Below, in pieces: positions 1-4,921 of a DNA stretch of 5,268 bases. The notes beneath the pieces are model-generated. The model ran no database searches, was not told the origin of the DNA, and worked only from the letters and a program-made list of their open reading frames with translations. The stretch is taken from the NCBI GenBank assembly GCA_017424085.1, contig JAFPBP010000114.1, forward strand, positions 1 to 5,268, written 5' to 3'. The stretch is from Clostridia bacterium. GTDB lineage: Bacteria > Bacillota > Clostridia > Oscillospirales > UBA644. The position numbers were made by a program, and so were the translations under genes. The first letter of the stretch is position 1, and every line of letters starts with the position of its first letter.

Positions 1-64
1 GCAGATTGGTGAACTTGAAGGTCCAATCGTCCTTGGTGACAGTCTTACGATCGATCTCTTCGCC
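1..64 (-). repeat. Near-identical DNA repeat, copy in R5
   Basis: Bases 1-64 match bases 550-613 at 63 of 64 positions; the only difference is A at 41 against G at 590. The copies encode matching parts of repeats R5 and R3, 549 bp apart. Such identity, including silent positions, points to recent duplication or gene conversion and could promote repeat-number change by recombination. Confidence 0.9.
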
Positions 65-3000
65 ATTTGCGAACAGAATGATCTCGATGGAGTTGGGACG
101 AATGCCGTCCTGATTATTGTTGTCGATCCAGGTCTTGGTGCCTTCGATCTCGATTTCTTCGGGAACGTGGGTATTGATGATATTGAAGTTGTTGCCGGAG
201 GTTTCATAGGTGGTTTTGTAGCCTTCTACAGGAACCTCTTTCACGGTGTACTTGATCTCTACGCCGTTCTTGTACTTGGGCAGATTTGTGAAGGAGAACG
301 CCCAGTTGTTATCGGAGATCACGGTCTTGCGATCGATCTCTTCCCCGTTGGCGAACAGGATGATCTCGACAGATTCGGGGCGGATGCCGTCCTGATCGTC
401 GTTATCCTTCCAGATCTTGGAGCCGGACACGGAGGTCACGTCGGGAACGTGGGTGTTGATCACGTTGAAGCCGTCATAGGAGGTTTCGTAGCCAGCCACG
501 GGAGCTTCGAAGATCTCGTATTTGATCTCATTGCCGTTCTCGAACTTGGGCAGATTGGTGAACTTGAAGGTCCAATCGTCCTTGGTGACGGTCTTACGAT
601 CGATCTCTTCGCCGTTGGCGAACAGAATGATCTCGATGGAATCGGGACGGATGCCGTCCTGATCGTCATTGTCGATCCAGGTCTTGGTGCCTTCGATCTC
701 GATCTTTTCGGGAATATGAGTGTTAATGATGTTGAAGTTGTTTTCGGAGGTTTCGTAGGTGGTCTTGTAACCCTCTACGGCAACTTCTTTCACGGTGTAC
801 TTGATCTCTACGCCGTTTTCATACTTGGGCAGATCGGTGAACTTGAAGGTCCAATCGTCCTTGGTGACGGTCTTGCGATCGATCTCTTCGTTGTTGGCGA
901 ACAGGATGATCACGATGGAATCGGGACGAATGCCGTCCTGATCGTCATTATCGTCCCAGATCTTGGAGCCTTCGATCTCGATCTTTTCGGGAATATGAGT
1001 GTTGGTGACGTTGAAGCCGTCATAGGAGGTCTTATATCCGTCCACAACCTCTTCCAGAACGGTGTAGGTGATTTCCTCGGTTCCGTTGTACTTATTCACG
1101 CCGACGAAGGACCATTTCCAATTGTCGTCTGCGGTTACAACCTTGGTAGCCACGGTCTCGCCGTCTGCCAGCAGGTAGATGGTGATCTTTTCGGGGCGGA
1201 CGCCGTCCTGATCGTTATTGTCGTCCCAGGTCTTGAAGCCGGAGATCGAAACGGTTTCGGGATAGTTTACAACCACCAGCGTCTGCTCGGTCTTGGTATA
1301 GGTCTTTTCGTAATGCTTGCTTTCCTCCACGGTGAAGGAGACAGAAGCGGTCTTGGTTACGTCAACGGCGTTCATGCCCTCCGCGATGGTTACCATGGTC
1401 TGAGAACCGTTCTGCGCGGTGAGGATATACGCACCTCTTTCAAGGTACTGATCGCCGTAGACATTCAGAGAGAAGTCGAATGCCTCGCCTGCCTTGAGGG
1501 TAAGACCGCCAATGGTGTAGAAGCCGTTTTCGGCAACCAGAGCACCTACGCCGGTCAGAGGAACCTCCAGGGTCTGCGTTTTTCCGTATGCGTCAACGTA
1601 GGTGAGCGCAACGGTCAGATTGTCCTTTTCTCCGAGCTCCGTGCCCAGAGTAAAGCGAAGCTTGCCCTCATAGATCCCGTCGGCAATCTTCTTGCCAACG
1701 ATGAGCTTCATGTTTTCCGCAAAGGTCTTATCGTTGATGATCACGGTAGACTTCTGCTTTCCCTCCAGCCCGATCAGGTATGCATAAAGGGCTTTGGTTC
1801 TTGCGGCGCCCGCGAAATCGTTCTGCCCGTTGATGGAGTCGCCGCTTGCGCAGCTGCCGTATCCGAGATCGCCCATTACCGCGCCGTCCTTGCCGTCAAG
1901 GGTGCTCTGCGAACCGTTTGCATAGGTCCAGATCGCCATGGTCATAGCGTCGAGCGCTTCGCCCTCGGTGAGTCCGTCGATCAGCTCCTCGGTCAGCGTA
2001 ACGTGCTCGGTAACGGTATGGCAGATCACGCCGTCGCCCACGTATTCCCCGTCCGCCAGAACGGAGTTGGACGTATATTTTGCGCCGCGGATCACGAAGG
2101 TGATGTCATATTCCGTTTCAACGGCGCCGGAGCGGACGAATTTCTTGAGCGCATCCTTCAGGCTTTCCAGGCTTCCGACACCTTCCGCGGTGCCCCAATA
2201 GCCCTTCTCAAGGATCGCACGGACGCGATTCTCCGCATCCTCGGTGGCATAATAATCATTGTCTTCCAGATTTGCAAGTCTGTACCAGCTGTTATTCACA
2301 GCATCGGTCTCAACGTCGATGCAGTATGCGTACAGAACGTTCCCCAGGGCATCCTTCAGCAGGAACTGACGGGCTCTGGTGCCGGTCTTCTGATCGAAGG
2401 GGCCGTTGATGTTGGTGGTGGCAACTCCCTTGTAGGTAAGGGGAGTGCCGTTCGTCTTGGTCAAGCGATCGATCACGTAGTTCCCGTTTTCATCCTTGAT
2501 GGGATCGCCATTCAGATCGCGCTTAAAATAGACCATGACCTTGCTTACGTAGTGAGCGCTGTAATCGCCGGCATGGCCTGCGTAAAGGAAGGGGTAGCCG
2601 ACGGGAGCGGGGGGAACGATGATGGTAGCGGGATCTACGAAATGCTCATCGGTGTAGAGCTCGCGGATCTTCTTCTGCAGCGCCTGATCCTCAAGATCGT
2701 TTCGGTCAAACTTCAGCGCGGGAAGGATCGAATTGATGGTTCCGGAGAAGCTCTTGTTCACCGTAACGGTAACGTCACCGGAGATAACCTCGCCGCTGCG
2801 GACGATGAGAACAAATTCGCTGTCGCTGCCGATCTTCTCGGAAACCTGACCGTTGGTGGTTTTTCCGGGGATGATATCGATCTCAAGCTCGGGAACGTAC
2901 TCGTCAACCATCACGTCGCCGTCCTTTTTCACGGTAACGTTGTAGGAATCCCCGTCCACGATCTCGGCGTGGTCGCCCTGCGTGAGAAGAATATAGCCGG

Positions 3001-4471
3001 TCTTGGTTACTTCAAACTGAATGGACTGCTCGGGAGCCAGATATCCGAAGGGGATCTTGGTTTCTTCCAGCAGATATTCTCCGGGGAGAAGATCCTCGAT
3101 CAGAAGCTCGCCCGCTTCATCCACGGCGTAGGTTCCGACCTTGACCGTGCCCTTTTCACCCATGGCGTACAGAGTGAATTCCGCGCCGGTGAGGGGCTTG
3201 TTGTTGTTATCGACCTTGCTGAGCTTCAGATCGGCGGTCACGCCCTCGATTTCGGGAATGACAACGCTGTCCTCGCTGTAGACCTCGGTGGCGCCGCCTG
3301 CGATCCCGACCAGGGACTGGGAAACCTCACGGCCGCCCTCGGCTTCGTAGAAATAAACGCCGGTGGGGAGGATCTGGGTGCCGGAGACCACGATCTTAAT
3401 GGTCTGCTCGGGCTTTGCCAGAACGGAGAAATCATAGGATTCGGTGCCCATCATGACCTTCTTGGTTCCGAAGAACACGTCGTCCACGTAAATATCAAGG
3501 GAAATATCATCGTTGGCGCTGCTGCCGCTGTTGTTCAGATTCGCACGGAGCATGACCCGATAAAGGCCGTCAACCTCCATGACGGGAGCGAAGTCAACGA
3601 TATTCAGCTTGGAGATGATGACCTGCTTTTCCACGGGATCCACAGGCTCTCTCTTCTTCAGATGCTCGATCAAAGCGCCGATTCTTGCACCGATCTCGTC
3701 GTCGATCAGAATGCCTGCGCCGGTCTTCAGGTTCACCTTGCCCTCATACCACCATGCCTTGCCGTCCGCATCCCGCATCTCGTTGGAATAGTCGTGCATA
3801 ACGCGGCCCCACTGGGTGTTGGAGGTAACGTCAAAGGTTTGCGAATAGAAGCTGGGGGGATTCTCCTCCGAGTTGGCATAGGACCAGATGGCGGTCTGGA
3901 TCGCGGTGATCAGATCAGCGCGAGTCAGCTTGTCCGCATCCTTGAAGCCCTCTGCCTTCAGATCAGCCTTCATCTGCTCCACGGAGATGTAAGGATAAGA
4001 ATTGGTAACGATGGCGCGGATGTGTTTGGCAGCATCGGGATCATAATAGCTGCTGTCTTCCAGATTCATGCGCTTGTAGTGCACGCCGTGTACATAACCC
4101 GTCACGGCATCGCAGCAATAGAGGACCTCGTAGTTGCTCTTGCCGAATTCGTAAACGCCGTTGGGAGTCCAGGTATAATCGCTCTCTGCGTTCAAGAGGA
4201 TCAGCAGCTGAGGAATGTCGGACGCATAATACTGAGGATAGTCGGTTCTGCGGGTCCCGTTGGTCACCATATGATTCGAGAATTCATATGCGTGGCAAGG
4301 CGTCTTATAGGAAGACTGGTAGGTGTACCCGTTGGAGCCCGCTTTGACGTCCACCTTATAGGAGTCTCCGTGCCAAACGTTTTCGGCTACCGCCGCTTCG
4401 AACAGGTCGAAGGTGGGCAGATAATTCAGGCACAGCAGAAGGGCTAAGAAAAGAGAAATTGCCTTTTTCAT
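1..4471 (-). CDS. Large secreted thioester-domain / Cna-B repeat adhesin, 3' end outside window
   Basis: Reading the minus strand from the ATG at 4471-4469 gives 1490 codons without a stop, ending at the window edge inside a repeat, so the C-terminus is missing. Order of parts by residue: signal peptide 1-29; TED1 about 40-265; beta-sandwich about 281-405; SpaA-like domain about 411-490; unassigned beta-rich segment 491-600; TED2 about 620-905; second beta-sandwich about 906-1035; Cna-B repeats from 1072 onward. Thioester-domain proteins of Gram-positive bacteria bind host surfaces covalently through a Cys-Gln thioester, and Cna-B domains form stiff stalks locked by Lys-Asn isopeptide bonds; this is family knowledge. 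The expected C-terminal LPXTG-type signal would lie beyond the left edge. The start is supported by GGAGAGG 8 nt upstream and by the signal peptide directly following it. Codon use avoids TTA, CTA and TCA almost completely. The surface-protein call is firm; host ligand and anchoring are inferred. Confidence 0.93.
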   Translation of the reverse strand, partial: MKKAISLFLALLLCLNYLPTFDLFEAAVAENVWHGDSYKVDVKAGSNGYTYQSSYKTPCHAYEFSNHMVTNGTRRTDYPQYYASDIPQLLILLNAESDYTWTPNGVYEFGKSNYEVLYCCDAVTGYVHGVHYKRMNLEDSSYYDPDAAKHIRAIVTNSYPYISVEQMKADLKAEGFKDADKLTRADLITAIQTAIWSYANSEENPPSFYSQTFDVTSNTQWGRVMHDYSNEMRDADGKAWWYEGKVNLKTGAGILIDDEIGARIGALIEHLKKREPVDPVEKQVIISKLNIVDFAPVMEVDGLYRVMLRANLNNSGSSANDDISLDIYVDDVFFGTKKVMMGTESYDFSVLAKPEQTIKIVVSGTQILPTGVYFYEAEGGREVSQSLVGIAGGATEVYSEDSVVIPEIEGVTADLKLSKVDNNNKPLTGAEFTLYAMGEKGTVKVGTYAVDEAGELLIEDLLPGEYLLEETKIPFGYLAPEQSIQFEVTKTGYILLTQGDHAEIVDGDSYNVTVKKDGDVMVDEYVPELEIDIIPGKTTNGQVSEKIGSDSEFVLIVRSGEVISGDVTVTVNKSFSGTINSILPALKFDRNDLEDQALQKKIRELYTDEHFVDPATIIVPPAPVGYPFLYAGHAGDYSAHYVSKVMVYFKRDLNGDPIKDENGNYVIDRLTKTNGTPLTYKGVATTNINGPFDQKTGTRARQFLLKDALGNVLYAYCIDVETDAVNNSWYRLANLEDNDYYATEDAENRVRAILEKGYWGTAEGVGSLESLKDALKKFVRSGAVETEYDITFVIRGAKYTSNSVLADGEYVGDGVICHTVTEHVTLTEELIDGLTEGEALDAMTMAIWTYANGSQSTLDGKDGAVMGDLGYGSCASGDSINGQNDFAGAARTKALYAYLIGLEGKQKSTVIINDKTFAENMKLIVGKKIADGIYEGKLRFTLGTELGEKDNLTVALTYVDAYGKTQTLEVPLTGVGALVAENGFYTIGGLTLKAGEAFDFSLNVYGDQYLERGAYILTAQNGSQTMVTIAEGMNAVDVTKTASVSFTVEESKHYEKTYTKTEQTLVVVNYPETVSISGFKTWDDNNDQDGVRPEKITIYLLADGETVATKVVTADDNWKWSFVGVNKYNGTEEITYTVLEEVVDGYKTSYDGFNVTNTHIPEKIEIEGSKIWDDNDDQDGIRPDSIVIILFANNEEIDRKTVTKDDWTFKFTDLPKYENGVEIKYTVKEVAVEGYKTTYETSENNFNIINTHIPEKIEIEGTKTWIDNDDQDGIRPDSIEIILFANGEEIDRKTVTKDDWTFKFTNLPKFENGNEIKYEIFEAPVAGYETSYDGFNVINTHVPDVTSVSGSKIWKDNDDQDGIRPESVEIILFANGEEIDRKTVISDNNWAFSFTNLPKYKNGVEIKYTVKEVPVEGYKTTYETSGNNFNIINTHVPEEIEIEGTKTWIDNNNQDGIRPNSIEIILFANGEEIDRKTVTKDDWTFKFTNL
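550..613 (-). repeat. Near-identical DNA repeat, copy in R3
   Basis: Partner of bases 1-64, offset by 549 bp and differing at one base (590). It lies in repeat R3. The neighbouring repeat R2 at 840-905 shares much of the same wording but with more changes, so R3 and R5 are the closer pair. Confidence 0.9.
1367..1756 (-). other. Beta-sandwich domain following TED2
   Basis: Residues about 906-1035, with strand-like segments such as LTVALTYVD (952-960) and FDFSLNVYG (998-1006), then GAYILTAQNGSQTMV (1013-1027). It resembles the domain after TED1 (YDFSVLAKP, GVYFYEAEGG, SQSLVGIA), which suggests that the thioester head and sandwich were duplicated together. The stretch 1036-1071 after it is a Thr/Val/Tyr-rich linker leading into the Cna-B stalk. 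The relationship is judged by eye. Confidence 0.5.
1757..2614 (-). other. Second thioester domain (TED2), reactive Gln replaced by Thr
   Basis: Residues about 620-905. It aligns with TED1 through AYCID (715-719), NLED (734-737), a YY pair, NRVRAIL (748-754) and AIWTYAN (846-852). Cys717 matches Cys119 of TED1. The residue matching Gln192 is Thr844, in AMTMAIW (842-848), read from codon ACC at + strand positions 1940-1942. Cys-to-Gln spacing is 73 residues in TED1 and 127 here, so about 54 residues are extra, spanning roughly 776-830 and containing Cys817. Cys874 lies after the motif. A Cys-Gln thioester at this site is not possible as the sequence reads. The domain may bind non-covalently, be structural, or pair its cysteines. 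Confidence 0.78.
3002..3241 (-). other. SpaA-like prealbumin-fold (Cna-B superfamily) domain
   Basis: Residues about 411-490. It opens with LKLSKVD (415-421), followed by PLTGAEFTLY (426-435), LLPGEYLLEET (461-471) and PFGYL (474-478). This is the standard order of the SpaA family in pilins and adhesins. Lys419 is the likely isopeptide lysine and Glu469 or Glu470 the likely catalytic acid; the Asn/Asp partner near the end of the domain is not clear. It separates the two thioester modules. The next segment (491-600) includes a Val/Thr/Ile-rich stretch but matches no family I recognise. Confidence 0.7.
3257..3631 (-). other. Beta-sandwich domain following TED1
   Basis: Residues about 281-405, rich in alternating hydrophobic strands (for example VIISKLNIVDF and IKIVVSG) and ending with GGREVSQSLVGIAGG (379-393). 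A related segment follows TED2, with NGSQTMVTIAEG at 1021-1032. So each thioester head is paired with the same type of accessory domain. I cannot give a family name with confidence. It probably spaces or supports the thioester head. Confidence 0.55.
3680..4354 (-). other. First thioester domain (TED1), Cys-Gln pair intact
   Basis: Residues about 40-265. The motif LYCCD (117-121) matches the family's Y-C motif, and AIQTAIW (190-196) matches the TQxA-type motif with Gln four residues before Trp196. The likely internal thioester is Cys119-Gln192. Cys119 is preferred over Cys120 because TED2 has YCID at the matching place, where the second position is Ile. Between the two sites are NLED (136-139), a YY pair and the HIRAIV segment, typical of the clostridial version of this fold. 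A third cysteine, Cys59, sits upstream in TPCHAYEF. The thioester is predicted from motifs only. Confidence 0.82.
4385..4471 (-). other. Signal peptide of the adhesin
   Basis: Residues 1-29 have a basic start (MKKA), a hydrophobic core (ISLFLALLLCL) and an A-V-A ending at residues 27-29, giving likely signal peptidase I cleavage before Glu30. The segment is followed by a polar, Tyr-rich mature sequence. Cys14 lies in the core, but the residue before it is Leu, which does not fit a lipobox, so lipoprotein processing is unlikely. The predicted cut site is an inference. Confidence 0.8.
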
Positions 4472-4479
4472 GTTTTTAT

Positions 4480-4486
4480 CCTCTCC
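4480..4486 (-). promoter_or_regulatory. Ribosome binding site of the adhesin gene
   Basis: On the minus strand this reads GGAGAGG, 8 nt before the ATG at 4471. It is a strong Shine-Dalgarno match and fixes the start ahead of the signal peptide. Confidence 0.85.
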
Positions 4487-4492
4487 AATTTA

Positions 4493-4523
4493 TGTAAATT
4501 GTTGTGTAAATTCGGATTTTACA
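4493..4523. promoter_or_regulatory. Operator-like repeats around the predicted start of the adhesin transcript
   Basis: TGTAAATT occurs at 4493-4500 and 4505-4512, again with a 12-bp period. The second copy also forms a dyad, TGTAAA (4505-4510) with TTTACA (4518-4523), 7 bp apart, which reaches the predicted transcription start near 4522. This could be a repressor site or a weak leader hairpin. The AT-rich sequence makes chance occurrence possible. Confidence 0.35.
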
Positions 4524-4528
4524 AGCAC

Positions 4529-4537
4529 ATTATAGCA
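4529..4537 (-). promoter_or_regulatory. Extended -10 promoter of the adhesin gene
   Basis: On the minus strand 4534-4529 is a perfect TATAAT, preceded by TGC (4537-4535), forming an extended -10. Predicted transcription starts near 4522, giving a leader of about 50 nt. No good -35 box lies at 16-18 bp spacing; the tandem repeats at 4543-4563 cover that position. An extended -10 with a poor -35 fits a promoter that depends on, or is blocked by, a factor binding those repeats. Confidence 0.75.
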
Positions 4538-4542
4538 GACTT

Positions 4543-4563
4543 CGGTCACATATACGGTCACAT
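4543..4563 (-). promoter_or_regulatory. Tandem CGGTCACAT direct repeats over the -35 region
   Basis: CGGTCACAT occurs at 4543-4551 and again at 4555-4563 (plus-strand wording), a 12-bp period separated by TAT. In the direction of the adhesin gene the pair spans about -21 to -41. Exact 9-bp direct repeats about one helical turn apart and next to an extended -10 look like a binding site for a dimeric regulator such as a response regulator. The factor is unknown. Confidence 0.55.
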
Positions 4564-4702
4564 TATCAAAAAAAACGAAATAAAAACAGTAACCGCGTAA
4601 CATTTTTTCATCCTTTCCCAAGCCGTCCGCAAACTGCCTACCTATTTATATATCATCGTGGGCGCAAAATCCCGAAGCGCGATCCCCTCCGAAAACAGAC
4701 AG

Positions 4703-4710
4703 CCCCCCCC
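4703..4710. repeat. C8 homopolymer tract
   Basis: Eight consecutive C bases in the intergenic region, about 160 bp upstream of the strong rightward promoter and about 170 bp upstream of the adhesin promoter. Tracts of this length can vary by slippage, but at this distance an effect on either promoter is speculative. Confidence 0.9.
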
Positions 4711-4720
4711 ACGAAAGGAT

Positions 4721-4775
4721 CCTCTCAGTCGAATTGTTGCTTCACAGCGCCCCACCTCTTGCGAGGGTTGGGCGG
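4721..4775. repeat. Probable degenerate interspersed repeat of Clostridia
   Basis: CCTCTCAGTC at 4721-4730 is followed by CACAGC (4743-4748), a C-rich arm, and the hairpin CGCCCCACCTC / GAGGGTTGGGCG (4748-4758 with 4763-4774, loop TTGC). The order CCTCTCAGTC, then a short stem, then ACAGCTCCCC-type and GAGGGG-type arms is what I recall for a repeat scattered through many clostridial intergenic regions; here the middle and arms have diverged. The assignment rests on memory of that pattern, not on a search. No T-run follows on either strand, so the hairpin is not a typical terminator. Confidence 0.4.
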
Positions 4776-4828
4776 ACGAAAAAAACTTCTTCCGACGGAG
4801 AATTGGGTGGTTTATGGGACGGGAGATT

Positions 4829-4837
4829 TGGTATAAT
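4829..4837 (+). promoter_or_regulatory. Possible upstream second promoter of the zinc-ribbon gene
   Basis: TATAAT at 4832-4837 is preceded by TGG (4829-4831), an extended -10 with a perfect core. No convincing -35 lies at 17 bp spacing. It would start near 4844, upstream of the stronger promoter at 4863-4891, making a tandem pair. Confidence 0.4.
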
Positions 4838-4862
4838 CAAATTACAAACGTTGGACGTTCTG

Positions 4863-4891
4863 TTGACAAGGCTTGCAAAATGTGATAAAAT
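4863..4891 (+). promoter_or_regulatory. Sigma-A promoter of the zinc-ribbon gene
   Basis: A perfect TTGACA (4863-4868) is followed by a 17-bp spacer and TAAAAT (4886-4891, five of six consensus bases), with TGA just before it (4883-4885) as an extended -10. The predicted start near 4898 gives a leader of about 24 nt. This is close to an ideal housekeeping promoter and suggests steady expression. Confidence 0.88.
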
Positions 4892-4909
4892 AGTAGTATA
4901 AAAAAATCA

Positions 4910-4915
4910 GGGAGG
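4910..4915 (+). promoter_or_regulatory. Ribosome binding site of the zinc-ribbon gene
   Basis: GGGAGG lies 6 nt before the ATG at 4922, an optimal Shine-Dalgarno match and spacing that supports this start. Confidence 0.88.
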
Positions 4916-4921
4916 ACTTTT

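Larger units (their letters stand above)
1..1258 (-). repeat. Tandem Cna-B repeat array (four full repeats plus a fifth cut by the edge)
   Basis: Five tandem repeats by residue: R1 1072-1161 (989-1258), R2 1162-1254 (710-988), R3 1255-1343 (443-709), R4 1344-1437 (161-442), R5 from 1438 (1-160, cut). Each has a G-x-K-x-W head, a DNNxQDGxRP-type motif, WxFxFxxL, a Y-x-x-x-E strand and an NTH end. Predicted isopeptide Lys/Glu/Asn sets are complete in the full repeats: 1080/1140/1157, 1170/1229/1250, 1263/1322/1339 and 1352/1412/1433. R5 shows Lys1446. This predicts a rigid, protease-resistant stalk. Two subtypes alternate: short ends (SYDGFNV) in R1 and R3, long ends (TYETSxNNFNII) in R2 and R4. 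More repeats may follow outside the window. Confidence 0.9.
4472..4921. other. Divergent intergenic regulatory region
   Basis: These 450 bases separate two divergent starts and contain no convincing gene. The left part (4472-4610) is AT-rich and holds the adhesin leader, promoter and repeat motifs. The middle (4620-4780) holds an AT-rich patch, a C8 tract and a probable decayed interspersed repeat with a hairpin. The right part (4800-4921) holds the promoters and ribosome binding site of the rightward gene. A 75-codon open frame at 4658-4885 has no ribosome binding site and overlaps these elements, so I do not call it. Confidence 0.8.

Noticed and set aside
460..3791. Shorter open frames inside the adhesin (minus 460-669 and 3238-3435; plus 1938-2201 and 3579-3791)
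   Set aside because: All lie within the adhesin in other frames, have low-complexity Ser/Pro/Arg-rich translations typical of shadows, and lack support for a start.
167..4447. Plus-strand open frame of 1426 codons as a giant protein
   Set aside because: It is codon-in-register antisense to the adhesin. Its translation shows no recognisable domain, while the minus strand gives a signal peptide, thioester domains and Cna-B repeats with a proper ribosome binding site.
4428..4471. Lipoprotein signal with Cys14
   Set aside because: The residues before Cys14 are Leu-Leu-Leu; a lipobox needs a small residue just before the Cys. An A-V-A signal peptidase I site at 27-29 fits better.
4715..4732. CTGAGAGG (minus strand) as part of a TPP riboswitch
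   Set aside because: Only the CUGAGA word is present; I see none of the other conserved thi-box segments, and no thiamine gene follows.
4748..4774. Hairpin as a rho-independent terminator
   Set aside because: No T-run follows the stem on either strand; on the plus strand an A-run follows. Both neighbouring genes also start here, so no transcript should end at this place.
4658..4885. Plus-strand 75-codon open frame in the intergenic region
   Set aside because: It begins with GTG without a ribosome binding site, and runs through the C8 tract, the hairpin and both rightward promoters, so it is almost surely not coding.
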